Under the pieces are notes generated by a model. It saw nothing but the letters and a program-made list of their open reading frames with translations. It was not told where the DNA came from and did no database searches. Below, in pieces: positions 45,801-57,539 of a stretch of DNA of 64,000 bases; within the stretch, counting starts at the first letter, position 1, and every line of letters starts with the position of its first letter. The translations under genes were made by a program, and so were the position numbers. Source of the DNA: Polytrichum commune (taxonomy: Eukaryota; Streptophyta; Polytrichopsida; Polytrichales; Polytrichaceae); assembly GCA_950295325.1 (NCBI GenBank), contig OX485803.1, forward strand, positions 45,215,554-45,279,553, read 5' to 3'.

Positions 45801-46860
45801 TTGATAAAATTTTGACCCATTTTGGTGGTGCAACTTACCAAAAGAAGATTTTTTTTGGCCGCACGTGGTGTTCAACTTGACAATGGAGTGATCTACCCGT
45901 GTCAAGGCCACGACATTGCCCACACCCACACACAGATAGATAGACAAATCGTGGTGGAAAAAAACGTCGCTTCTGATGTAGGCAGTCATTTGGAAGGTTG
46001 GACAACTAGCTTAGTAGTGGTACTATGCAACTAAATTCATGTTACCGATGAGACATGCCACCGCATAGGCTACATATTATAGTAAAAATGTAGCATGAGT
46101 TTCACTCTGACGTAGTAAGCAAACTGCATATGTTTTATCCAATGATGAAAATGTAATTTCTTATTGTTATGTTTCAAATATTAATTTTTAATCTTGTGGC
46201 CCACGTCGTCAAAAGGTTGCATGGGCTGTGAAAGCCCAGGCCAAGAGAGAGATCATTTATTCTTGATCACAACATTGCCCAACCAACTACATGGGCCCAT
46301 TGTATGCTTTACAACTTAATAAACGTGATTGATTTTGAACCTCCATGTGATTAAGGTTTAATGCATACATACTTGAGCTTATGACAAGATTGTTTGCGGA
46401 AATTACCGAAGACATCTCAAGAACCATGGCCCACTATGCCATATGAGAACTCGAGAGTAAAAACCTCCCACAGAAAGAGGTCCACGCATCCCTTGTTCCT
46501 CAACTCCCTTCACTTGGGCTCCACTTATTGCTATCCTTCAGTATTCTAATCAAAGAGGAGCCATCTATCCACCACAAGTTATTGATAACTTATCAAATTT
46601 GCACCAAAACCTTGACATTGTCTTCATCTCTTTGTGATAATGAATACAGTAGGTTGAAACTTGACAGCAGGTTGGGCAGAAAATGTCCAATAACTAAGTA
46701 ATCTTTAAAATAAATAAAAATATTTATTAGACAAATATGTTAGATAAATATCTATATACACATTATACATTTGAATTCACGTATTATAATTTATTTTTCA
46801 TTCATTCATGGTGGCTAAGTACGTGATGTAAATCTTTAGGGTTTATGTTACGGGTATAGG
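42900..46860. other. Gene-free stretch
   Basis: Several frames of 60-131 codons exist (for example 43933-43565 minus and 44639-45034 plus), but none shows a known motif. A run of 15 G follows a T run at 44545-44559. I see no terminal repeats. Confidence 0.35.
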
Positions 46861-46867
46861 GTTTAGG

Positions 46868-49590
46868 TTGAATTATCCCATCAAAAAATGCATGCAATCA
46901 CTCAAAACCTTGTCATGTCTCCCACCTCCAACCAACAAGGCCCTAGTACAGCCACACACATGGGCGCCCATCCACTCCAACTTCAAGCCCCACCCAGCTA
47001 CCACGGTCCACCTATACACAACCACCCACAAAACTTGCATCAAATCTACAACCCTCCTAATGACTAGTTGCTCACCGATACCCTCACAAAGAGCCCCTCT
47101 TATTAGTATGTGCGCATTTTTTTTTATTGTTTGTGTCATCTACCCATATTATTATAAAGTGTGCAATTCACACAAATTTCCATACATAAAACTCATTTTG
47201 AAATAGTTTATCCTACCTTCTAACATAAATTCCACTCTTGCTCAAAAAGACACATCTCAAGGACTTACACACTTGTATCACTCAACATATGATGACATCC
47301 TCAAAGAGCTCAACATGTCTATATTTTTTTCCTCACTCTCATTAGCCTCCCAATCCTCAAAACACTCTACAACAATACCACAAAGGTGTCCACAATCACA
47401 AAATTATCCAAAACCACACGTAATACACGTCACACATCACACAATCAACCACAAACCCACACAAATAGGAAATCTCATATACATATGTATATTCTCACAC
47501 TCCTAAGTCTCTCCCACGTAAAAAATAATACAACCTACATCAAATACTACAGTATTGCAAAATAACGCCTCAAAATATGCAAAACAACCACAATCATAGT
47601 CAAATCATGGACCTAAGCATGCTTATACTAAGTGGAGGCAACATTTGACCAAATCCCATACCACCCAAACACATACTAAAAAACCTTCCAAAAAAATATA
47701 CACATAAATAGAAACAATACTTATTGCCCAACACCCTAAGATTAAAACCACACTACTTTCACCTCGAAGACATTTTTACCCCAATACCTAGATATTGTAT
47801 TCTTCTAATTCATTTTTATGGTTTTTCCTTTTCTTTCAAACTTTTTAATTTCAATTTTTTTTCCTTCACATGTACTTTAAGCGTGTCTTGCTTCGTCTTA
47901 ATGCTTTGGACAAGCTACCACCCTTCTTTGATAGTTTTAAGGATGTTCAGTCAAAGGATTCCATGTTCACTCCTAAAATATGCAAATAATGGGATGAGGC
48001 CATTGGTATGAATGTAGATGGTATATGAATTGTCCACCTTGGAGTAAAATGTTCTTTTCCATTCAACCAGCAAAATGTTCAATGCTTGCACAAAGAGTTT
48101 CAATGCTTTTGTGGCATAAAATAATAGGACCTCATTCTACAAATTTTCTTCATTCAAGTTTTGGTTTGTAGGTAGTTACACATACCAACTACCATCACAC
48201 ACACTTTCTGGGGGTTGGGGGTCCACGCTTCAATAGAACTCTAATTATGTGTATGGATGACTATGAGATTACCCCCCCCCCCTCCCCATATACATGATTT
48301 GTCTTAGAGAGCAAATAGAGGTATGTGTATAATTGATACATTGGATAATAGACTCGTGTATTTTATACTAAGGGTTCCGATTTAATGCATTGAATGCGTT
48401 GACTACATACACAAAACATTAATCATTAACATTAAGGTCTTTATTATGTATGCAATCCACTTTGTAAAAGTTGCATGGAGCTGACACTTAGTGTGACTTA
48501 CGGGAATCATGTGCAGTGAGGGTATAATTTTTTGGGGGTATTATTTTTCTCACAAGCAAACAAATGATCCAATCAATTAGGTGATTCTCAAATTATGCAT
48601 ATATTGTAGTATCTCTCAATTATTTTGAAAGGTCGGGGTTAGTCATTTCATGTATCATATGTTTGTTTTAAATCAACAAATGGTCGGTCGGAAGAGTGTT
48701 ATGCCCTATGATTATCCTCCACATGTGGAAAATTCTAATTGGTTGTCCGATTGAGGCCAAACTTTGGTTCATTTCGAAAACCATCTCAAAAGGTAGAGCC
48801 AACAATTCATTACAATGCGGTGTAGTCTCAAAGCAATTTCATAATGCCACATTACAAAACACACATACACAAAATTGATATGCACTCAAAAGCATATAGG
48901 ATATGCATCATTGCATAAGCATAAGCCAATGATGTGGCCGAGCATAGTGATGGAAATCCTACAACATTTTTATTCGCGTGAAAAAACAAAAAAACAAAAA
49001 AACAAATGTGCAAACAATGAACTACTAGGAGGTATACAATTTGTAGATGCTAACAATACACCAAGCTCTCATAATGCAACGCCATGACCTAAACCAATCT
49101 CTTCCACATTGCTTACCTAAACCTAACATCCAACATTCTTCAACTTCTTTTCATCCGTCAACCAATTTTTATCCACTATGGGCAAGACGTGGGAATTATA
49201 CACTACTTCCTTTGTGCAAATTTTCTATACCATGGTATCTTAGAAATAATACAAACCTATTTTCATGGAATTTATAACACCCTACATCATTTTGAACTCA
49301 AAGTCGCATATTGTGTGGGGCTATTTTATTTTGAAACTACTTCAATTTTTATGATACCATCTTCAAAAATACCCTATCTTCGGCCGCACATAGTTTCTAA
49401 TTTTTAAGGAATGTCAGCCTTGAGAAATTTTGCAGTTTGGAGGAACCTTGAATCTTAAAGCGAACTCTAACAATGACCAAATGAAAGAATGAATGAAAGC
49501 ATGAATAATCCCCTCATACACTTTTGTGAGTTTGTATGTGGTATGAAAAGTGGACCCCCTAGGACATACTTAAACCATGCGAACATTATT
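46868..49590. other. A/C-rich, then AT-rich gene-free DNA
   Basis: 46870-47700 is strongly biased to A and C on the plus strand, giving long but low-complexity frames. A run of 11 C lies at 48272-48282. No gene is supported. Confidence 0.4.
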
Positions 49591-49600
49591 TTTGCATACC

Positions 49601-49684
49601 ATAACATTATTCACATCCATAATAATGTTATGTGAGACTGACAATATTCCACGTGAAAAATATTATGGATCTGAATAATGTTAT
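49601..49684. repeat. Foldback: 24-bp inverted repeat, 36-base loop
   Basis: The arm ATAACATTATTCACATCC (49601-49618, continuing to 49624) pairs with 49661-49684 over 24 bases with a single mismatch. A related arm lies at 24164-24200. The arms could be relics of a small inverted-repeat transposon or a transcribed hairpin. Confidence 0.75.
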
Positions 49685-49727
49685 GCCTTGTGTCCCTTTT
49701 CAAAATTCTTCACATGGAGGAAAAATT

Positions 49728-49751
49728 AAAAAAAAAAAAAAAAAAAAAAAA
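49728..49751. repeat. Poly-A run (24 bases)
   Basis: Twenty-four A. No retroposon body or target duplication can be recognised next to it. Confidence 0.9.
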
Positions 49752-49759
49752 TTGCTCTC

Positions 49760-50158
49760 GAGCCTTCTTAAGGGATCAGATTAACCCTTCTAAGCCTTTA
49801 ATGGCCTCCAAATGGGACCCTTACTGTAGGTGAATCGGTTTCGCTTTAGATACCTATTTCAGAGCAAAAAAATACTTATTATTAAGTTGCTAATGAAAGC
49901 ATCTACCACCTTTCCAAAGCTCAATCATTAGAAATTCATCAAAGAATATCATATATGCCTCATATAAGATCACATCTCCAAAAAGGCATTTGGACAATTC
50001 AACCACTTAAAGAACATGGATATGATATTTGCAACTTCTGACTATTTCCTTCCCATCACCCTGTGTTATTTAGGATTGTAGCCAATGACTTCAAGATGCT
50101 CATTTAAACAATGAGAACTAGTATGTTCGTGATGAGTTTTAAATTTCATCGATTCTAA
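49760..50158. other. Spacer, nothing seen
   Basis: AT-rich DNA between the poly-A run and the hAT target duplication; no gene or repeat recognised. Confidence 0.4.
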
Positions 50159-50776
50159 ATTGCCACCAATGTCCGGGGAGAACCGGTATTTAGTGTAATG
50201 GCAGCCGGTTGGTTTTGTGAAAAGTCCGGTTGAATTGGGAAAGTGGAGGATGTGAAACCAGTGCTTAAAAAAAAAAATCGGATTTCAACCGGCAACCATT
50301 TTGAGGAGGAGGAATTTTATCCGGATGAATTATGAAATAGGCGGATTTCATCCGGTATGATTCATCTAGGGCCGGATATCATTTGGTAAACTAGTTCTAC
50401 CGTTCTAGGGTTTAGTGTCCGTTGTAGGCTACGGTGGACATTGGCCTCAGTGCTCTCTCACGCTCTCTCTCTTCTTCTGCCAACCTCCCCTCCCCTCCCC
50501 TCCCCTTCCTTGCTTTCCCTAACTTCGCACCCCTTGTTCAACCATCGCCCCTAACTTAGCACACTCCTCCCAAACACCCACTCTCACTTACTCACTTCTT
50601 AAATCAGACACGGAGGCGTTGCGATCAAAGTCATTGAAGAAGAGGCATTGCGATACCATTGAATACCAATATGCTCAAGTTACTTTTCAAGGTGGAGCAT
50701 TCTTTTTTTTAGGGTTTCGGTGTGTTGGTCTCATTGAACACGCAAATCTGGTGGATTCAACCAAGTCTCTGTGAAG

Positions 50777-51901
50777 GTAAGATTGCCACATTTTGTTTGT
50801 ATGAGTTCACATAAGTTTCTTTGAAGGATGTCATTTGGTCATCCAGTACTCAACACTTAGCCTTAGTGACCAGGGATATTTTTGGGCATATTTAGTTGAG
50901 ATCCTAGTGTTTGCAAGTTCAACCAGTTACATGTTCACATCCTTAGGTTTTCCTTTCTCAAATTGGGGTAAAGGTTTTCATTTCTTTTCTCTTTTGTGTG
51001 TATTCAACTTGGTTCTCTGAAGGCATCTGTGCATGTATATGTAAGGTAAGATTGCTACTTTTTATTTGTAAGTATTCACATAACTGTATGTGAATGATCA
51101 TGTTTGATCATCTAATGGAACTCAGCCTTAGTGACCAGGGAGATTTTTGGGCATATTTAGTTGAGATCCTAGTATTTGCAAGTTCAACTAGTTACATGTT
51201 CACATCCTTAGGGTTTCCTTTATCAAATTGGGGTAAAGGCTTTCATTTCTTTTCTCTTTTGTGTGTATTCAACTTGGTTCTCTGAAGGTATTTGTGCAAG
51301 TATCTGTAAGGTAAGATTGCTACTTTTATTTGTAAGTATTCACATAACTGTGTGTGAATGATCGTGTTTGATCATATAATTGAACTCAGCCTTAGTGACC
51401 AGGGAGATTTTTGGGCATATTTTGTTGAGATCCTAGTATTTGTAAGTTCAACCAGTTACATGTTCACATCCTTAGGTTTTCCTTTATCAAATTGGGGTAA
51501 AGCTTTCATTTTTTTTTTCTTTTGTGTGTATTCAACTTGGTTCTCTGAAGGTATCTGTAAGGTAAGATTACTACTTTTTATTTGTAAGAGTTCACATAAT
51601 TGAATGTGAATGATCTTGTTTGATCATGTAATGGAACTCAGCCTTAGTGAGCAGGGAGATTTTTGGGCATATTTAGTTGAGATCCTAGTGTTTGCGAATT
51701 CAACCAGGGAGATTTTTGGGCATATTTAGTTGAGATCCTAGAATTTGCGAATTCAACCAGGGAGATTTTTGGGCATATTTAGTTGAGATCCTAGTGTTTG
51801 CGAATTCAACCAGTTACATATTCACATCCTTAGGTTTTCCTTTATGAATTTGAGGTGTATTCTATGAATTCCACATCTAATGAGGTATTTGTTTTTTATA
51901 G
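50777..51901 (+). other. Probable leader intron of the hAT transposase gene
   Basis: CTGTGAAG|GTAAGATT at 50777 is a strong donor, and TTTTTTATAG|GTTCAG at 51900-51901 is a good acceptor, leaving GTTCAG directly before the transposase ATG (51908). The predicted intron contains the whole tandem array. Because each long unit repeats an AAG|GTAAGATT donor (51046, 51311, 51562), alternative donors are possible. Confidence 0.5.
50861..51810 (+). repeat. Tandem array in the hAT leader: ~260-bp and 53-bp units
   Basis: CCTTAGTGACCAGGGA-like unit starts lie at 50861, 51126, 51390 and 51642, giving periods of 265, 264 and 252 bases. Within the last unit, a 53-bp piece starting CAGGGAGATTTTTGGGCATA is itself repeated three times (51652, 51705, 51758). 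Each long unit encodes the same chance peptide frame in three copies and carries a donor-like GTAAG. The units contain GATCCTAGTG and CAGTTACATGTTCACATCC, also present in the small hAT derivatives at 18255 and 21305. Confidence 0.9.
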
Positions 51902-51907
51902 GTTCAG

Positions 51908-54435
51908 ATGGCAACCAACAAAAGACAAAAAACTTTGGTGGATTTTTATCAAAAGACTTTGGAACCAACATCAGAGTTGGTTCATGTTGTGAATGGCCTA
52001 AGTACATCTAACTCTACTTCATCAAATGCTAACAACAAAGTTGCAACTGCAAGGTTACTGTGGAATGATAAATGGTTACAAGATTATGATTGGTTGCAAT
52101 TTAATAATGAACTTGGAGTAATGTACTGTAAAATTTGCAAAGAATCGGGAGGAAAAGGTGTTTTTGCAACATCAAGATCTACTAATTTCAAGGTTTCAGC
52201 ATTGCAAGACCATGCCAACACGGGAGAACATAAGAGGTTGTCATGGGCTACACATAGTGGAAGTAGAAGGATGGAGAAAATAGTAGTACAAACAACAAGA
52301 ACTTGTGATGAAGCGCTAATGACACTTTTCAAAACAACGCACTATGTGGAGAAAGAACTTCTCCTTTTTAGAAAGTTTCTTACCTTATGTGATTTATTGC
52401 TTTCAGTTAATGCCATCATAACTACAAATGTAACGTGCTAGTAGTATGAACAAGGCTATTATAAAGCCATAATACCACTAGTAGTGTGAACAAGGCTATC
52501 AAGGAGCCTTAGCCGTAAGGATTGGTGGCGATCCAACTAGTGGGAATTAACTAGTAGCAACTCCTCTTAACTTAGGAAAGTGGCATGGGGGTGAGCACTT
52601 GGCATGAGGAAGGTTTGCATGATAAGGGGTCATCTTCCTCATGGCTCTATGGTGGGGTGGTTCATGCCATTAGACACTTCTCTTCCTCATAGTTTTGCTA
52701 GAGAGATGGTTTTTAGTAGTTCAAGTTGGGTTAGTTGTGACAACAAAAATGTACCATGATGATAAGGCTTATGCAGATATGTTGGTATACATATCTAATG
52801 TCATTCAAAAGAAAATCCTTGATAGGGTTAGAGATTCACAGTTTTTTGGCATCATGGTGGATGAATCAACTGATATTTCTGTGTTGGGATATTTGGTTGT
52901 GTTTGCTACTTTTCTTAAGGATGGTGTTCCAATGTGTGTTTTTATAGGTTTGCTACATATTCCAGTAGGTAAGAAAGATACTTCTATGATATATGAATTG
53001 ATATTAACCTCCTTGAACCAGTGGAGTTTGGATTTGGATAAGTTTGTGGATTTTGGATCTGATGGGGCATCTGTGATGATGAGAATTCGCAATGGAGTGG
53101 CTGCATGTTTAAAAAATAAGGTAAATTCTTTTCTTTTAAGTATTCATTGTGTTGCACATAGAACTAACCTTGCTTCTTTAGATGTTGCAAGTAGTGTATA
53201 TTGTAAAAATTTGTCTACTTTGCTTGATAATTTAATTAATGACAATGTTTCTCACTTTAAAAGATCTAGCAAGGCAAAATCTCATCTTAATGAGTTACAA
53301 GAAAATTTATATGATGCACAAAAATCCTTGAAAAGATTTCAAAAAATCATATGGTTGTCTAGGTGGCAGTCTATCACAACATTATGTGATACCTTAGAAA
53401 GTGTTTTGACATATTTTCGTGATGTTGAAAATGGTGATGATGGTCCAAGTGATGGTTTCATTTTTACAAGATTAAAGAATTTTAAACACATATATTACTT
53501 GTATTTTTTTGTTGATATTTTATATGGTTTGTCAGTTTTGAATAAAGTATTTTAATACAAACATGTGGATGTTAGTACTGTTGGTGCGCTTGTTTATTAC
53601 TGAATCCACTGATTTAAATGCATCAATTTTTAATGAACAGACTGGTTATCATATAATTAATGATTTTGGCCTTCCTGGGGGGTATTTAAAGAAGTTATCC
53701 TCTGAAATTAGAGGAGCTAAGTATCATGATATTTTAATGATAAGGGATAGAATTGGGGCTGATTTAGAAGAAGCTATTACATTCCAAGTTTGTTTTGCTG
53801 ATGAAATTTGTGAAGGATTAGAAAACCGCTTCAAAGACAATGATATCGTGGGTTGTTTTAAGATACTAAACCCTAGAGAATTGCCTTCTAGACAGGTTGG
53901 TATGGGAAGTTGGGGTGTCCCAGAGCTAGAAAGGCTTTGTAATCATTTTGGTAAGATTTACAGATTGATGAAAAAAAATTTGTGCTTTGATAAATGTTGA
54001 TGCTACCAAAAGAGAATTTTTTTCCTATAAGGTACAAGCTTCTACAAAATGGCATGATAAAACTTTTAATGATGTGTGGTCTATGGAAGTTGGAATCAAT
54101 CACTTCGTGGAAAATATGAGAATTTTCGTATTCTTGCAGACATTGCTAGAGTGCAATGTGTAAGCACCGCTCAATGTGAGCGTGCATTTTCTATTCAAAA
54201 CTGCATCAAAACTAAGACTCGTAATAAATTAGACACAAAACATTTAGAATGTATTATGCGTGTTTCTATGGAAGACCTTTGTGATGATCTTGATAACGTA
54301 CTAATGGAAGCAATAGCTTTGTGGAAGAACTCTACAAAGTTTAGATGGTTGTTTTCACATCCACAAAGATATCTTTCAGGGCGTTTTCCTCTTGAAAGTG
54401 AAGATGGTACTACAGATTTTGACTCTAACAATTGA
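51908..54435 (+). pseudogene. hAT transposase (zinc finger, DUF4371-like, hAT dimerisation), broken
   Basis: The enzyme would cut and move the surrounding hAT element. Frame 1 (51908-52441, 177 codons) starts at an ATG and has a zinc-binding module C74-x2-C77...H102-x5-H108 for binding the ends. Frame 2 (52695-53555) has the catalytic-domain start FFGIMVDESTDIS, then GSDGASVM and SIHCVAHRTNLASLD. Frames 3 and 4 (53563-54000, 54076-54435) end with STAQCERAFSIQNCIKTKT and the hAT dimerisation region. Damage: 52442-52694 is an interruption (intron or insertion); TAA at 53553-53555; a phase change near 53600, possibly with a small loss; further phase changes near 53990 and 54080. The order and spacing of the domains are normal, so the copy was full-length when it inserted. 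The family is the TTF-finger/ZNF862-like hAT group. Confidence 0.9.
52438..52694 (+). other. Interruption in the hAT transposase: intron or small insertion
   Basis: The protein reading is lost between NAIITTN and KMYHDDKAYADM. The segment starts near AAT|GTAACG, a fair donor, and has CTTCCTCATAG at 52681-52691, a fair acceptor, but this simple splice does not keep phase. It opens with a 22-bp direct repeat (52438-52459 and 52478-52499, one mismatch, beginning CTAGTAGT). An intron with a later acceptor, or an inserted sequence, are both possible. Confidence 0.4.
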
Positions 54436-55569
54436 TGAATTTCATTTTTGTATATAGTATGGTAGGTTAGATTACTCTTTTATCATGGTGTGGCCTCAAA
54501 TCTAATATTCGGTTTTAAGACCTAGGTATGATAGAAGAGTAAATCCATGGCCATCAACTGGTTGATGGGTTACTTCAGGTTCTACTCCTGCTATGGATAA
54601 ATTGTTGATCATTGTTGTTGCTTCTTGTATGTAACGAATTGTTGATCATTGTTGTTAGAAGTTGATATCATTACATGTTATTTTTGTATGTTGATATATT
54701 CTTTGGATGTTGTTGAATGGTGTATGTTGTTTGTAGATATAATTTGCTACATTGAAAAATAAGCTTACTTATCAATGCCCAAGTTCTTGACCGGTTGTCA
54801 TTACAATGAAGAGGAAATTAGCTGGCACTTGAAAAAAAATATAGGATATTGGCCGGTCCAAACGAATGGCAACAAGTTTGCAACCGGTCAAATTTTGAAA
54901 AAACCGGTAGAAGTTATGAAGGAGCGGATTTTAGCTGGTTGAGCTCAAAAGTCTCCCGAACCTTGATTGCCACCATATAATATATGCTTAAAAGATGTGC
55001 CATACGATACCTTACCTACGGGGGACGTTAAAGTACCCCCATTGAACTTTTAGGGGGCATGTTAGACCAAAAAAACAGGTTGCCCGCCCCCCCACGCCGA
55101 TGACGTCATCAACGGACATGGATGTCATTGTTCCGTCCATCGCGAACGACGCATAACATAGGCAGATGTCATTCACGTTCGCGTCATTCAGGACATGTAC
55201 TTCGTCATGCCGCAATAATCGGATTTGGGATATGAGATTTGAGAGTTAGGTTACACTAGGTACTCATTTGTCACTTTTGTGTCTAGGGCTCCGTAGTTCT
55301 GTGTTGTGATCCTCCTGGTTTGTGCACACACTCTTGTTGGATGATGTACACACACCATAGTCAATGTTGCAACACCATCTATCAAAACATAGAATAGTGA
55401 TAAGCGCAGCTTGTTGATGGCAGATTGGACATGTACATATGTTGTTAAAGTGTGTGGTTTAAGGTTTTAGGGTTGCACATCATTTAGTTTAGAAACTGCA
55501 ATGGCTTCAAGTTCCCAACCTTCTCCTAATGGAGGACTGCATATACACATTGGATGCCTTGGGAACTTA

Positions 55570-56714
55570 GGGGCGGTTTACACTATGGACCATGAAGTCG
55601 TCCCACGTAAGAGGCCTATTTTGCGTGGGACGACTTCCATGGTTCGAGTTACTAAAATATTAGTTTTCATGGTTCATGGGCCCTTCACTAGGTGTAAACC
55701 GAATGTGGACCATGAAGAATGACCATGCACCAAAAAGTGGAGGTGCTGATTTTTTTAATAAAAAAAAATGCAGTTTTTGGAAAAAGCCAAGTTTGAACAT
55801 TCTTTTCACTTCTATTGACTTCTCTTCTCTTCACTTCTTTTCTCTTCATTTGTCTTGTAGTTTTCGCTTGCTTGAACCTAAAATTTTAGCAAGCAATGGA
55901 GGAGAGGAGGAGGACATTTGTTTTGCTTTTAGGATTGTACATGTTTTTGTACATGCTCGTAAAGCATGTGGTAGACATTCAAGCGCTGATTTTGCAAAGA
56001 GAATGGGAGAAGTTAGCAATTTTGAGCTTGGTTTATGAGAATATGGGGTATAGAGAGAGGAGTATATGGAGTCAAGAACATATGATTGGATTCGTGGACC
56101 GCTTATTGTTGGGTTCGTGGACGGAGAATGAATTTAGAAAGCGAACTCGAGTGACACACAATACATTCAGATTTTTGTGTGAGAGGTTAGGTCCATATTT
56201 GAGAAAAAAAAAAATTTAATTTAGGGTTACGGTGCCGGTGTAAGATAGGATAGCAATGTCATTGCATCGGTTGGACAGTGATGAAACGAACAAATACAAA
56301 CGATCAATTTCTTGCAAAAAAACGAGCATTTTCTACTGTGCTTTCAATCCTAACGGAAATATGTATTTACAGTATTACAACCTTCTAACTGTAGCCGAAG
56401 AAAATCATTAATTAAGTTGGGAAACAAATCATGAAAAAATAAAAAATAAATCATTAAAACGGCATTTTTCTGACATGGGCCTTTGTTCTTTTTCCTGGAC
56501 CACCTCTTTTGCTTGTCCCAACGGAAAACCCGTTGGACCATGGCAGTGGATAGAGTAGGCTTGAAAAATATATTTTGTGGACCTCAACCTCCGTGGTCAC
56601 TCTACCCTTTTTTCCTTGGTGTAAACCCAAGTCGTCCCGGGACGACTTCAACGTCCAATCACATCGCTTAGACGGCCGTGGGACGACTTCATGGTCCATA
56701 GTGTAAACCGCCCC
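55570..56714 (+). mobile_element. Young PIF/Harbinger element nested in the long-TIR element
   Basis: The ends are a perfect 38-bp inverted repeat starting GGGGCGGTTTACACTATGGA and ending GTCGTCCCACG, flanked by TTA at 55567-55569 and 56715-56717, the PIF/Harbinger duplication. Perfect ends mean a recent insertion. At 1145 bp it is internally deleted and keeps only the N-terminal part of a transposase. Relatives in the window are copies A (10883-11424) and B (31125-33155). Confidence 0.92.
55896..56340 (+). pseudogene. Truncated PIF/Harbinger transposase N-terminus
   Basis: From the ATG at 55896 there are 107 codons: a hydrophobic stretch (VLLLGLYMFLYMLV, about residues 8-21), then FVDRLLLGSWTENEFRKRTR and VTHNTFRFLCERLGPYLRKK. 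The F-R-x-R...TF-x-L-C-x-x-L-x-P-x-L-x-K-K pattern is the start of plant Harbinger transposases. After an A run at 56204-56213 the phase changes and similarity continues as FRVTVPV-stop-DRIAMSLHRL, where the family has its V/I-P-V-x-x-R-V-A-x-x-L-x-R-L block; the stop is TAA. The catalytic DDE part is absent. The copy cannot make a working enzyme and would depend on a full-length relative. Confidence 0.75.
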
Positions 56715-57539
56715 TTACTAACCCAACGACATTCCATGGACAACAAATCAACATTATTTTGGCATTGAGAGAGAAAGTTCATAACCCTCCTGTTAGTGTG
56801 TTCAGAATGGAGGATTTAATGTGGACAAATCATGTCAGTACTGGTAATATTTTTTACAAAGGTTCAAAGTTGGTTATTATTATGTGGGCAAGGTTGGACG
56901 ATTTCATCTCTGGTGAGCAACATCATCCTCTCTATCCATGTAAGTTCAATGCTGAGGTCATTAGGCGAAACTTGCCTAACTCACTAAGATCATCCCGTGC
57001 ACACAATGCGGCTCTTGTAGTAAGGTACGATTTGTTGTCCTTAGTCCTTTACGATTAGTGGTTCACTTCACTCATCTTTTTCTTGCACCGTTTTTTAACT
57101 ACCATTAATTGATCCAACTATTTGCACATGCCGTTTATGCGTTATTTATAATTAATTGCATGTCCATCAATGTCATTTAATGTTCCAGACCAACCATTCA
57201 TTGTTTGGTTGTCTGAATAGTGGACACCGATGTAATTTTGGGCCAGAGGACAAGTCTTAGGTTGTCTTGCTTGAACGTAGAAACTTATTGCTAATTCTTC
57301 ATCCTTATTTGCTTGCTAATTTGAAACACATCATAGACAAACAGAAAAAACTCATTGCACGTGATGTCGCAATGTTGCATGCTACGCCCGCCAGATCATC
57401 GTTCCCAAAGAGAGGCGGTGACAACTCTCTCAAGCGCCATCGAGGCTTCTTGGAGACACCTTTCCCTAAGAAAAAAAAATTCACACTTAAGCATTTCTGT
57501 TATTCACAGTCTTGTGTTTTCATATGTATGTTATTTCCT

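Larger units (their letters stand above)
50167..54965 (+). mobile_element. Complete-ended 4.8-kb hAT transposon
   Basis: The 8-mer ATTGCCAC flanks the element on both sides (50159-50166 and 54966-54973), the hallmark length of hAT target duplications. The ends are short imperfect inverted repeats: CAATGTCCGGGGAGA at the left and, on the other strand, CAAGGTTCGGGAGA at the right. Just inside both ends are clusters of CCGGT/CCGGTT words (about eight in 50175-50380, four in 54790-54910), like the subterminal binding sites of other hAT elements. The interior holds a plus-strand transposase frame (51908-54435) behind a tandem-repeat-filled leader. The transposase is broken, so this copy is non-autonomous now. 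Confidence 0.9.
55554..57530 (+). pseudogene. Multi-exon gene fragment inside the long-TIR element, split by a Harbinger
   Basis: If the nested Harbinger and one TTA are disregarded, the frame from ATG 55554 runs straight into 56718 and on to about 57024 (contains REKVHNPPVSVFRMEDLMW and VSTGNIFYKGSKLVI). AAG|GTACGA at 57025 and TTCCAG at 57183-57188 suggest a 164-bp intron, after which coding resumes near 57189 (GHRCNFGPEDKS, then a TAG, then VVLLERRNLLLILHPYLLAN from 57258). The end is basic (FPKKKKFTLKH). A phase shift near 57220 and the TAG at 57258-57260 show decay. I do not recognise the family. It may be a captured host gene or an accessory gene of the element. The start could instead be an ATG at 55501 in another phase. 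Confidence 0.45.

Noticed and set aside
46868-47506. Frames of 112 and 77 codons in A/C-rich DNA
   Set aside because: Low-complexity composition; no motif and no support from the other strand.
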